Origin: Pontibacter pudoricolor
Lineage (GTDB): Bacteria; Bacteroidota; Bacteroidia; Cytophagales; Hymenobacteraceae
Assembly (NCBI RefSeq): GCF_010092985.1
Contig: NZ_CP048106.1
Coordinates: 2,480,001 to 2,544,000, forward strand
Length of the DNA stretch: 64,000 nucleotides
Reading direction: 5' to 3'
The notes under the pieces are model-generated. The model had not been told where the DNA came from and did no database searches. It saw nothing but the letters and a program-made list of their open reading frames with translations. The position numbers and the translations under genes were made by a program. The first letter of the stretch is position 1. Every line of letters begins with the position of its first letter. Of the stretch, positions 1-7,203 are shown in pieces.

Positions 1-322
1 GCACATTCGGGCCGAAAAGTGTGCGGTTGCCAATTGTTACCGGCATTACATCCAGCACCACGCAGTTAAAGTTGAAGAACACCTTCTCGCCAACTATAAT
101 GTTATAGCCATAGTCGCAGTAAAAGGGTGGTTGCAGCCACAGGCCTTCGCCAGCATTAGTTATAAGTTCTTTTAAGATGCGACTTCTTTCGATGGGATAA
201 TCTTCGCGGGAGTCGTTGAGTTGTTTCAGCAGCAGCCTTGCCTGTAGCCGTTCTTCCGATAATTGCGGATCGAGTGGGTCGTACAGCTCCCCTGCCAGCA
301 TTTTCTCTTTTTCGGTTTGCAT
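1..322 (-). CDS. Sugar O-acetyltransferase, maltose/galactoside acetyltransferase family (3' end beyond window)
   Basis: Reading leftward from the ATG at 322, the frame stays open to the window edge (107 codons). The start MQTEKEKMLAGELYDP is the classic N-terminal helix of the Maa/LacA/NodL hexapeptide acetyltransferases. It is followed by the conserved segments EGLWLQPPFYCDYGYNI and FNFNCVVLD, where the left-handed beta-helix begins, and by GNRTLFGPNV. These enzymes move an acetyl group from acetyl-CoA to a sugar hydroxyl in the cytoplasm. The catalytic histidine lies a few residues past the edge and cannot be checked. Family assignment is firm; the sugar substrate is unknown. Confidence 0.9.
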   Translation of the reverse strand, partial: MQTEKEKMLAGELYDPLDPQLSEERLQARLLLKQLNDSREDYPIERSRILKELITNAGEGLWLQPPFYCDYGYNIIVGEKVFFNFNCVVLDVMPVTIGNRTLFGPNV

Positions 323-385
323 GGAAGGTTGTACGTTAAGGGGCTATAGTTGGCCTTAATATACAAAAGCACTTTAGCCTTCGCC

Positions 386-456
386 CTTGCTGTGTGTTCT
401 CACCAGCAAGTTAAATAGCAGCTGAAGTGGAAATTGTTGGTGAAAACACCAACAAT
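386..456. other. Two small hairpins in the spacer upstream of the acetyltransferase gene
   Basis: The spacer 323-739 has no convincing gene. Bases 386-392 (CTTGCTG) pair with 404-410 (CAGCAAG). Bases 433-442 (ATTGTTGGTG) pair perfectly with 447-456 across an AAAA tetraloop. The second hairpin lacks a T-run, so it does not look like an intrinsic terminator. Both lie next to the long inverted repeat at 501-640, so this spacer is strongly structured. Function unknown. Confidence 0.55.
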
Positions 457-500
457 GGCGGAATAGAACTATAATTTTAAGCTATGTACCACTAACCATA

Positions 501-640
501 CCGCTTGTTTGAGCGCAGCGGTAACTGGTGGTGGAGCATGGCAGCCAGTTTGTAACTGGCGAAACTATAGTTTGGGTTACGCGCCAGTTACAAACTGGCA
601 CCACAGCAAGCCACAAGTTGCGCTGGCGCTAAACTTGCGG
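501..640. repeat. 140-bp imperfect inverted repeat (REP/MITE-like hairpin)
   Basis: Bases 544-561 (GCCAGTTTGTAACTGGCG) are a perfect 18-bp inverted repeat of 582-599. The loop contains the palindrome AACTATAGTT at 563-572. Outside the perfect stem the complementarity continues imperfectly to CCGCTTGTTTGAGCG on the left (from 501) and its counterpart ending AAACTTGCGG on the right (to 640). Each arm is itself partly self-complementary (CCAGTT...AACTGG). That nested structure is typical of REP/BIME elements or a miniature transposable element. No transposase or RAYT gene is in the window. Confidence 0.7.
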
Positions 641-739
641 CATGATGAATTTATAATATTCCATTATTATATTAGGTTATAGTTGTATAATAATTAAGAA
701 ATTAATATATTTAATTGACATCAACCAAAACTACAGAAA

Positions 740-1837
740 ATGGACTTTATAGACTCAATCAAAGCACTATCTGAAAAGGTAACAAGGCTGCAAAACAGTA
801 TCCATACTGAAGAAGCAACGAAGAATGCATTTATTATGCCTTTTATAGCGGCTTTAGGCTATGATGTTTTCAATCCACATGAGGTAGTTCCGGAATTCAT
901 TGCTGACTTGGGCATAAAGAAAGGAGAAAAGGTTGATTACTGTATTTTCAAAGATGATAAAGCCATCATTATTATTGAATGTAAGCACTGGAAAGAAGAT
1001 CTGAATGTACATAACAGTCAGTTGCACCGATATTTCCATGTTACCACCTCTAAGTTTGGCATACTTACTAATGGTATAATTTATAAGTTCTATACTGACT
1101 TGATAGAACCGAATAAGATGGATGACAAGCCCTTCTGGGAGTTTAATATCACTGAGATTACTGATGTTGCCGTAGCAGAATTAAAAAAATATCATAAAAG
1201 CACATTTGATATTGACAAGATCTTGAATGCTGCCACCGAGCTAAAATATAATCGGGAAATCAAAAAGATTATGTTGGAAGAAATGAATAATCCAACAGAT
1301 GCTTTTGTCAGACACTTTGCCAAGCAGATACATTCAGGTGTATTGACAGCCAAAGTAATGGAGCAGTTTACAGGTATAGTTAAAAAAGCTCTAAATCAGT
1401 ATGTGAGCGACTTAATTTCTGACAGATTGAAATCAGCACTTCAGAATGAAGCTAAGCGAGACTTTGCGGATACAGTATCCCTAACGCCTGAAAAGGATGC
1501 TGTTCTACCTGAAGAATCTGCTGAAAGTAAGGTAGTGACTACAGAGCTTGAGAAAGAAGCATTTTATATTGTTCGCTCTATTCTGAGAACTCAGTTCGAT
1601 ATAAACAGAATCGTTTACCGGGATGCACAGAGTTACTTCAGTGTATTAGTAGATGATAATAACAGAAAACCTGTTTGCAGATTATTCCTGGAAGGTATTA
1701 AGAAAAGTATTGTCGTGTTCGATGAAAACAGAAAGGAAACCAGGCACGAATTAACTTCCTTAGATGATATCTATTTATATACAGAGCAGTTAATTGCAAC
1801 GGCAACAGGGTATGATTCTAAAAAGGCAACAACGTAG
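740..1837 (+). CDS. Orphan type I restriction R-like N-terminal nuclease-domain protein
   Basis: This 365-residue protein matches the stand-alone HsdR N-terminal-like family (HSDR_N_2, COG4748-type). It opens with a helical segment containing EEATKNAFIMPFIAALGYDVFNPHEVVPEF, then a PD-(D/E)xK core: D66 in KVDYCIF and E80-C-K82 in IIIIECKHW. A conserved LHRYFHVTTSKFGILTNG strand follows. No helicase, methylase or specificity gene adjoins it, so it is not an ordinary type I system. The C-terminal third (about 270-355) is a separate conserved block of unknown role. The gene is visibly more AT-rich than its neighbours and lies between a hairpin repeat and a terminator, which suggests transfer. The target is unknown; defence is possible but unproven. 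Confidence 0.75.
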   Translation: MDFIDSIKALSEKVTRLQNSIHTEEATKNAFIMPFIAALGYDVFNPHEVVPEFIADLGIKKGEKVDYCIFKDDKAIIIIECKHWKEDLNVHNSQLHRYFHVTTSKFGILTNGIIYKFYTDLIEPNKMDDKPFWEFNITEITDVAVAELKKYHKSTFDIDKILNAATELKYNREIKKIMLEEMNNPTDAFVRHFAKQIHSGVLTAKVMEQFTGIVKKALNQYVSDLISDRLKSALQNEAKRDFADTVSLTPEKDAVLPEESAESKVVTTELEKEAFYIVRSILRTQFDINRIVYRDAQSYFSVLVDDNNRKPVCRLFLEGIKKSIVVFDENRKETRHELTSLDDIYLYTEQLIATATGYDSKKATT

Positions 1838-1857
1838 ATTTAATTAACGATAAATAA

Positions 1858-1906
1858 TTAGGCCCACATTCCTCTATGATAAGTAGAATGTGGGCCTTAC
1901 TTTTTC
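1858..1906. terminator. Bidirectional intrinsic terminator between convergent genes
   Basis: AGGCCCACATTC (1860-1871) pairs perfectly with GAATGTGGGCCT (1886-1897) across a 14-nt loop. A T-rich tract (1901-1905) follows on the plus strand, and an A-rich tract precedes the stem. It can therefore stop transcription of both the nuclease gene and lpxB, whose stop codon begins at 1922. Confidence 0.85.
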
Positions 1907-1921
1907 TAAGGAAGTACTACT

Positions 1922-3034
1922 CTACCCCCTCAAATAACCCACCATCAATTCAGCGGCGCGTTCGGCGGTGCGGTACTCTCCTATTTTCTCACGCACAAGG
2001 GCGTAGCCTTCCTTTTGTTTTTTGATGAAGACCCTGTCGAAGAGGATGCTTTTTAGCTCGGCTGTTACCTGTTTTCCGGTAAAATCGTCCTGAATCAGTT
2101 CGGTGACTACCTGTTTGCCGGCAATCAGGTTTACCAGCGAAATGTAAGGTACTTTTATGACCAGCTTCCCAATGGTGTAAGATATTTTACTGGTTTTGTA
2201 GCATACCACCTGCGGCACATTAAACAGGGCTGTTTCGAGAGTGGCTGTGCCCGACGTAACCAAAGCTGCTACCGAGTGCGAGAGTAGGTCGTAGGTCTGG
2301 TCGTATACTATTTTAATATTCTTGTCTTTGTTGTACTGCTCGTAATACTCCTTGCCAAACGTAGACACGCCGGCCACTACAAACTGGTAATCGCGAAACG
2401 ACGGGAGCACGCTCAGCATCACATCCAGCATGTTCTCAATTTCCTGGGCGCGGCTGCCGGGCAATATGGCAACTATAGGTTTGTTGTTGAGCAGCCTGTT
2501 CTTAAGCCTGAAATCCGGATTGGCCACGTGGTCGGTTACCGAATCCGAAACCGGGTTGCCGATGTAGTCTACCTCGTAATCAAAGCGCTTGTAGAACTCC
2601 TTCTCAAACGGCATGATCACGAACATGCGGTCCACTACTTTTTTAATATTGTGGGCACGTCCCTGGTTCCAGGCCCAGACCTTCGGGGAGATGTAATAGA
2701 AAACCTTAAGCCCTTTACTTTTGGCAAATTTGGCGATGCGCAGGTTAAAACCGGCATAATCTACCAGTATCACCACATCGGGTTTATAGTTGGCGATGTC
2801 GGCTTTGGCTTCTTTCATGTAGCCAAAAATCTTGCGCAGGTTTTTCGCCACTTCGGCAAAGCCCATAAAAGCCATGTCCTGGTAATGGCGCACCAGCTCC
2901 ATGCCGGCTTCCTGCATCATATCGCCGCCCCAGCCACGTATTTCAGCCCCCGGGTCTTTCTTCCGGAGTTCTTTAATAAGATTGGAACCATGCAAATCAC
3001 CTGATCGCTCGCCAGCTATAATGTAGTATTTCAT
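1922..3034 (-). CDS. lpxB: Lipid-A-disaccharide synthase
   Basis: This glycosyltransferase (family GT19) condenses UDP-2,3-diacylglucosamine with lipid X to form the tetraacyl disaccharide of lipid A at the inner membrane. The 370-residue length is usual. Family blocks are clear: MKYYIIAGERSGDLHGSNLI at the N terminus (commonly GEASGD elsewhere), GFNLRIAKFAKSKG, YYISPKVWAWNQGR, the GNPVSDSV segment, and the sugar-nucleotide site LPGSRAQEIENMLDVML. The later block ALVTSGTATLETALFNVPQVVCYKTS is diagnostic. It is the last gene of a probable four-gene operon (BtuF-like, FecCD, QueD-like, lpxB) with a gap of 61 bp, and it ends at a shared terminator. Confidence 0.97.
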   Translation of the reverse strand: MKYYIIAGERSGDLHGSNLIKELRKKDPGAEIRGWGGDMMQEAGMELVRHYQDMAFMGFAEVAKNLRKIFGYMKEAKADIANYKPDVVILVDYAGFNLRIAKFAKSKGLKVFYYISPKVWAWNQGRAHNIKKVVDRMFVIMPFEKEFYKRFDYEVDYIGNPVSDSVTDHVANPDFRLKNRLLNNKPIVAILPGSRAQEIENMLDVMLSVLPSFRDYQFVVAGVSTFGKEYYEQYNKDKNIKIVYDQTYDLLSHSVAALVTSGTATLETALFNVPQVVCYKTSKISYTIGKLVIKVPYISLVNLIAGKQVVTELIQDDFTGKQVTAELKSILFDRVFIKKQKEGYALVREKIGEYRTAERAAELMVGYLRG

Positions 3035-3095
3035 GTAATGCAGAAACGTAATGGGCTACCTGAACAGGTATAAGCGCACTAAAATTAAAAGGAAA

Positions 3096-3512
3096 TTATT
3101 CTCCGAAGTACTCCACGTAGTTGCGCGGGGTTTCGTAAAGTTTAAGGCTGTGCAGTTTTGCGTTGGATATCTGCTCTATCTGTGGCGCCAGGATGTTCCA
3201 GAACTCAACGATCAGGTTCTCGGTGCTGGCCAGTTTGCCTTCCATAAAAGGCACGTCCAGGTTCAGGTTTTTGTGGTCAACCTTGTCTATGATGTGCGTA
3301 CGAATTAAAGTGCTTAGCTTTTTAAGGTCGATCACGAAACCGGTATCGGGTTCCGGCTTGCCTTTTACGGTAACTATGAGCTCATAATTATGCCCATGCC
3401 AGTTGGTATTTGCACACGGCCCGAATACCTCCTTGTTCTTCTCCATCGACCAATTCGGGTTGTGCAGCTTGTGGGCTGCATTAAAATGCTCTAATCTGCT
3501 AACGTAAATCAT
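3096..3512 (-). CDS. 6-pyruvoyl-tetrahydropterin synthase / QueD family protein
   Basis: The 138-residue protein has the T-fold enzyme signature. Predicted zinc ligands are H14 in FNAAHKL and H39 and H41 in WHGHNY. C33 in FGPCANTNWHGH is the likely catalytic cysteine, and the YETP motif near the C terminus holds the substrate-binding glutamate. QueD makes 6-carboxytetrahydropterin from dihydroneopterin triphosphate for queuosine synthesis, whereas PTPS makes pyruvoyl-tetrahydropterin; the sequence alone does not decide. Its start abuts the stop of the FecCD permease (3513), so they are probably cotranscribed. No queC, queE or queF gene is nearby. The link to a transporter is curious but may only be operon convenience. 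Confidence 0.85.
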   Translation of the reverse strand: MIYVSRLEHFNAAHKLHNPNWSMEKNKEVFGPCANTNWHGHNYELIVTVKGKPEPDTGFVIDLKKLSTLIRTHIIDKVDHKNLNLDVPFMEGKLASTENLIVEFWNILAPQIEQISNAKLHSLKLYETPRNYVEYFGE

Positions 3513-4520
3513 TTAACTGCTAAACTTGTAATTTTTTCTGGACAGCAAATATACAAAGAAAGGAACACCAAAGAACGATGTGATGATTCCAATTGGCAGT
3601 CCGGTGGGCGGATATATTATTCTGGAGAGTAAATCGCAGAGCAGCATGAACAAACCGCCCACAAAAGCGCAGAAAAGCAGGTTGCTCCTGCCAGTAGTGC
3701 CCAGCAGCCCGCGCGTTACATGTGGAACAATAAGCCCCACAAACCCGATAGGCCCGGAAGTAGCCACGGCAAAGCCCGTAACTATAGAAACGGTAACAAG
3801 TATAGCCCAGCGCGTATGCGACACCTGCACGCCCAGCGCCTGCGCCCTTTCGGAGCCCAGCATGAGTATATTCAGCTGTTTTTGCAGGAAGGCGAAAAGA
3901 AACAGCGCAACTATAAGCGCCACAGCCGGGTATGGCAGCAAGGTCCAGCTGGCCCGCTCAAAACTCCCCATACTCCAGAAAATAACCGACTTCAGTTTGC
4001 CTTCCGAATCAGAGAGAAAAGTAAGCAAACCCACCATAGCCGTACAAAGCGAGCTGATAGCAATACCAGCCAGCAGCAACTGCGCAGGAATCAACTGGCG
4101 TTTGCGGTAACCGAGTACCACCACCACCAGCGTAACTATAAAAGCACCCGCCATGGCCAGCACCGGCGGCATGTAAAAACTACCAACCGTTATCTCCACA
4201 AACCCAAAGAAAACCAGCACCGCACCTAACGAAGCCCCCGAAGCCGTTCCCAACAAATAAGGATCTGCCAGCCCGTTGTTCACCATGGCCTGCATCAGAT
4301 AACCGCAAAAAGCCAGCGAAGCACCCACCACCAAAGCCAGCAGCAAGCGCGGCAAACGCAGATGAACTATAGCGTAATGGGTAGTATTGTCGGGGTTATA
4401 GTTCAGGAAGGCTTCGGCTATAGTTGAAAGATCCGACTCAAAAGAACCCACCTGCAGGCCCAAAACTATAACTATAGCAATGAGCAGCAGCGCAAGTATA
4501 AAGTACAGGCTGCGCATCAT
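3513..4520 (-). CDS. FecCD/BtuC-family ABC transporter permease (iron-siderophore or cobalamin)
   Basis: A 335-residue polytopic inner-membrane protein with about ten hydrophobic helices. It carries the family blocks RLPRLLLALVVGASLAFCGYLMQ, NNGLADPYLLGTASGASLGAV, and the late SGPIGFVGLIVPHVTRGLLG that contacts the ATPase. It would pass a metal chelate delivered by the binding protein encoded just upstream; the two genes overlap by four bases (ATGA), implying translational coupling. The matching ATPase gene is absent from the window, so the importer must borrow one from elsewhere. Substrate (heme, siderophore or corrinoid) cannot be told from the permease. Confidence 0.93.
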   Translation of the reverse strand: MMRSLYFILALLLIAIVIVLGLQVGSFESDLSTIAEAFLNYNPDNTTHYAIVHLRLPRLLLALVVGASLAFCGYLMQAMVNNGLADPYLLGTASGASLGAVLVFFGFVEITVGSFYMPPVLAMAGAFIVTLVVVVLGYRKRQLIPAQLLLAGIAISSLCTAMVGLLTFLSDSEGKLKSVIFWSMGSFERASWTLLPYPAVALIVALFLFAFLQKQLNILMLGSERAQALGVQVSHTRWAILVTVSIVTGFAVATSGPIGFVGLIVPHVTRGLLGTTGRSNLLFCAFVGGLFMLLCDLLSRIIYPPTGLPIGIITSFFGVPFFVYLLSRKNYKFSS

Positions 4521-5431
4521 GGGTACAGAAATCCTTCCAGTTCTCTGATCGATTCCACAATTCTTGGTCCCGGCCGCTCTATCAGGTTGCCGGTTGGCGC
4601 GTAAATTCTGTTGGTCTGGTAGGCTTTTATTTTGCGCAGTTCCGGGTACTGGCTGAAAAAGGTTTGCTCCAGTTTCTCTTTCGTGCCGCCCATCAACACA
4701 TCGGGGTTCAGCTTTAAAATATACTCGCGGGTAAGCGCCGGGTAAGGCTGGTCGAATGTTTCCTTTACCGCGTTCTCAGCTCCTAAAATGCGGAGCTTGT
4801 CTGTCAGCAGCGTGTTTTTCCCATACACATAGATCGGGTCCGTCCAGGTTATCGTCAGCACCTGAAGCTTATTCTGATGGTTTTTATAGTTGGCTTCGAG
4901 TTGCTTTACTTCTTTTCTCAGGGAATCTGCCAAGTGATTAGCTACCTGCTCACGTCCCATGATACGGCCAATGTCTTCTATACCCTTCAGTACATCTTCT
5001 ACGGTTCTGTACTTCTGGTAATATACCGGAATGCCCAGTTCTTCCAGTCGGGCAGCATCATCCAATGGTGTCATCCCTTCGCTGGTAAAGATCAGGTCGG
5101 GTTTCAGGGCGAGCACCTGTTCCAGATCTACGGGGTAATTGCTGACGACAGGTTTGGTGTAAACGGCGGCAGGGTAATCGCAATCTGGTGTTCTGGCTAT
5201 GATGTTGGCGGTATCAACTATAGCAAACAGCATTTCGGTCATCGCCGATGTGAAGCCGAAAACACGCTCTGGTTGTTTAGCCAGGTGTAGTTCGCGGCCC
5301 AGGTCATCGGTTATTGTTATGCCCTGCTCCTGCCCTGCCTGCTCCTGTTTTTGCTGACAACCAACTATAGTTAGCCCTGCAACTATAAAACACAGCAAGT
5401 GTAAAGTATAAACTATAGTTTTGTTCTTCAT
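4517..5431 (-). CDS. ABC transporter substrate-binding lipoprotein, BtuF/FepB-like
   Basis: I place the start at the ATG at 5431, which gives a lipoprotein signal: MKNKTIVYTLHLLCFIVAG, then a lipobox ending in Cys (TIVG-C). Fourteen more residues could be read upstream but would spoil the signal. The mature part has the class III binding-protein pattern: ITITDDLGRELHLAKQPERVFGF, LALKPDLIFTSEG, the long connecting helix ADSLRKEVKQLEANY, and LNPDVLMGG. It is anchored to the periplasmic face and feeds the FecCD permease encoded downstream, overlapping it by four bases. Ligand is probably an iron chelate, heme or corrinoid. Confidence 0.9.
   Translation of the reverse strand: MKNKTIVYTLHLLCFIVAGLTIVGCQQKQEQAGQEQGITITDDLGRELHLAKQPERVFGFTSAMTEMLFAIVDTANIIARTPDCDYPAAVYTKPVVSNYPVDLEQVLALKPDLIFTSEGMTPLDDAARLEELGIPVYYQKYRTVEDVLKGIEDIGRIMGREQVANHLADSLRKEVKQLEANYKNHQNKLQVLTITWTDPIYVYGKNTLLTDKLRILGAENAVKETFDQPYPALTREYILKLNPDVLMGGTKEKLEQTFFSQYPELRKIKAYQTNRIYAPTGNLIERPGPRIVESIRELEGFLYP
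5363..5420. repeat. Two exact copies of palindrome AACTATAGTT inside a signal-peptide coding region
   Basis: AACTATAGTT occurs at 5363-5372 and 5411-5420, with a truncated AACTATAA between them, all within the first 25 codons of the binding-protein gene. Here the palindrome encodes parts of the hydrophobic signal (TIV). It illustrates the window-wide repeat described in the findings. Confidence 0.8.
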
Positions 5432-5458
5432 CGGGGCAGGACCTGCTCTTGATATTTT

Positions 5459-5470
5459 CGTAAATTTACG
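5459..5470. promoter_or_regulatory. 12-bp perfect palindrome between divergent genes
   Basis: CGTAAATTTACG is a perfect palindrome in the 64-bp space between the divergent starts at 5431 and 5496. TAAATTTA within it differs by one base from the Bacteroidetes -7 box TAnnTTTG on both strands. It could be a two-way promoter element or a dimeric repressor operator. No binding protein is known from the window. Confidence 0.4.
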
Positions 5471-5495
5471 CAAAATCTAACATAGCCCTAATTCT

Positions 5496-6461
5496 ATGAT
5501 CGTAGTAACCGGTGCTGCCGGGTTTATTGCCAGTTGCCTGGTAAGCCGATTGAATGCAGCGAACTTTAATGATATCGTGGTGGTGGATAATTTCTCTGTC
5601 GCTAAAAAAGAAGATAACCTGAAAGGTAAAAAGATAAAGGAGTTTGTTGACCGCGATCACTTTATAGCGTGGTTGGACAAGCACTACGAAGACGTAGAAT
5701 TCATCTTCCACCTAGGCGCCCGCACCGATACCACCGAGTTTAACAAAGACGTATTCGACCTGCTGAACCTGAACTACTCCAAAGCCATCTGGAATGCCTG
5801 CTGCGAGTATCAGATTCCGTTGGTTTATGCTTCTTCGGCAGCTACTTATGGCTCCGGCACGCTGGGTTATGACGATGACGAAGCAACTATTCCGTTACTG
5901 AAACCGCTAAACCCCTACGGCGATTCTAAGAACGATTTCGATATCTGGGCTTTGCAGCAAACGGCAAAACCTTTCTTCTGGGCTGGCCTGAAATTCTTTA
6001 ACGTGTATGGTCCGAACGAGTATCACAAAGGCAAAATGGCATCGGTTATTTTCCATGCCTACAACCAAATAAAGGCCCATGGCAGCATGAAACTGTTCCG
6101 CTCGCACCACCCCGATTTTAAGGACGGCGAGCAGATGCGCGACTTTGTGTATGTAAAAGATGTGGTGGAAGTTTGCATGTTCCTGATGCATCACCGCAAA
6201 AACTCCGGCATCTATAACTTAGGCTCCGGTCAGGCCCGCACGTTTATGGCACTGGCGCTAAATACTTTCGAAGCGATGGGCGTAACCCCAAACATCGACT
6301 TCATGGACACCCCCGAAAACCTGCGCGACAACTACCAGTATTTCACCGAAGCCAACATGAACAAACTCCGTTCCATCGGCTACGATAAACCATTCTATAG
6401 TTTGGAAGAAGGCGTGAAGGATTATGTGCAGGGTTATTTGATGCAGGGGAAGTATTATTAG
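5496..6461 (+). CDS. hldD: ADP-L-glycero-D-manno-heptose 6-epimerase
   Basis: A 321-residue short-chain dehydrogenase-type epimerase that converts ADP-D-glycero- to ADP-L-glycero-D-manno-heptose, the activated heptose of the LPS inner core. The NAD(P)-binding site is GAAGFIAS at residues 6-13. Catalytic residues are in YASSAATYG (about 111-119) and the Y141-x3-K145 pair in NPYGDSKNDFD. The substrate loop FFNVYGPNEYHKGKMASV, and QMRDFVYVKDV further on, are typical of HldD rather than GalE. It is divergent from the transporter operon. Being near lpxB fits an envelope-lipid neighbourhood. No other heptose gene is present. Confidence 0.93.
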   Translation: MIVVTGAAGFIASCLVSRLNAANFNDIVVVDNFSVAKKEDNLKGKKIKEFVDRDHFIAWLDKHYEDVEFIFHLGARTDTTEFNKDVFDLLNLNYSKAIWNACCEYQIPLVYASSAATYGSGTLGYDDDEATIPLLKPLNPYGDSKNDFDIWALQQTAKPFFWAGLKFFNVYGPNEYHKGKMASVIFHAYNQIKAHGSMKLFRSHHPDFKDGEQMRDFVYVKDVVEVCMFLMHHRKNSGIYNLGSGQARTFMALALNTFEAMGVTPNIDFMDTPENLRDNYQYFTEANMNKLRSIGYDKPFYSLEEGVKDYVQGYLMQGKYY

Positions 6462-6462
6462 T

Positions 6463-6701
6463 AATTGTCTGAATCGGGATTAATGGAGGTTTTTGGGATT
6501 GGCAGGATTATGGTTCAACATAAAACTATAGCCCCAACTATTGTACAGCCAGAAAAGCCCCCTCCTTAGACAAGTAGGGGCCGGGGTGGTTGGACCACCA
6601 AAACTATAGAACTATGTCTCAAACGCTTGCAGTAGCTGCGCACACTGCTAGGTTAAAATCCCGTTAATCTTTTCATCCTGAAAATCCTGATTCAGACAAT
6701 T
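6463..6701. repeat. MITE-like element with terminal inverted repeats
   Basis: AATTGTCTGAATC (6463-6475) is a perfect inverted copy of GATTCAGACAATT (6689-6701). The match extends over the next six bases with one mismatch (18 of 19). Inside are repeat phrases often seen in Bacteroidetes intergenic DNA: a GGATTTTCAGGATGAAAAG-type phrase on the right arm, read on the minus strand, and the CCCCTCCTT...AGGGGCCGGGGTGG phrase at about 6559-6594. AACTATAG occurs near 6525 and 6603. There is no coding capacity; it fills the 283-bp space between hldD and the next gene. Confidence 0.65.
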
Positions 6702-6744
6702 AATTTAAATAACTAACTTGATAGCTGCATTTAAATTCATAACC

Positions 6745-7203
6745 ATGAAATACCTTTTCACACTAGCCATATTTTGCTGCATCGGTTTTACAGCTAATGC
6801 CCAGTCGCAGAACCCTAACTATAACAAAGCACTTGCTGACTCACTTGGCGCTGACGATTATGGCATGAAACAGTATGTGCTGGCTATACTTAAAACCGGC
6901 TCCAACACCACCACCGACAAAGAGAAACTTAACGGCTACTTCCGGGGCCACATGGAAAATATTGGCAGACTGGCAAAAGAAGGAAAATTAGTAGTAGCTG
7001 GTCCACTTGGCAAAAATGACAGGAACTACCGCGGCATTTTTATTCTGAACGTAAAAACTGTGGAAGAAGCGGAAAAATTAGTGGAAACTGACCCGGCTGT
7101 TAAAGCTAGGATATTTGACATCGAACTATATCCGTGGTACGGTTCAGCTGCCTTACCGATGTACCTGGATACGCATAAGGTTATAGAAAAGCAGAATCCC
7201 TGA
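6745..7203 (+). CDS. Secreted YCII-related domain protein
   Basis: The ATG at 6745 gives MKYLFTLAIFCCIGFTANAQ, a clean Sec signal peptide with predicted cleavage at ANA-Q. A TTG at 6718 is open in frame but would precede the signal and is unlikely. The mature part resembles the YCII/dimeric alpha-beta barrel fold: MKQYVLAILKTGSN, then HMENIGRLAKEGKLVVAGPLG, then RGIFILNVKTVEEAEKLVETDPAVKA. YCII proteins are usually cytosolic, so export is notable; biochemical role unknown. Its TGA stop shares bases with the outer end of the GxxExxY element. Confidence 0.75.
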   Translation: MKYLFTLAIFCCIGFTANAQSQNPNYNKALADSLGADDYGMKQYVLAILKTGSNTTTDKEKLNGYFRGHMENIGRLAKEGKLVVAGPLGKNDRNYRGIFILNVKTVEEAEKLVETDPAVKARIFDIELYPWYGSAALPMYLDTHKVIEKQNP

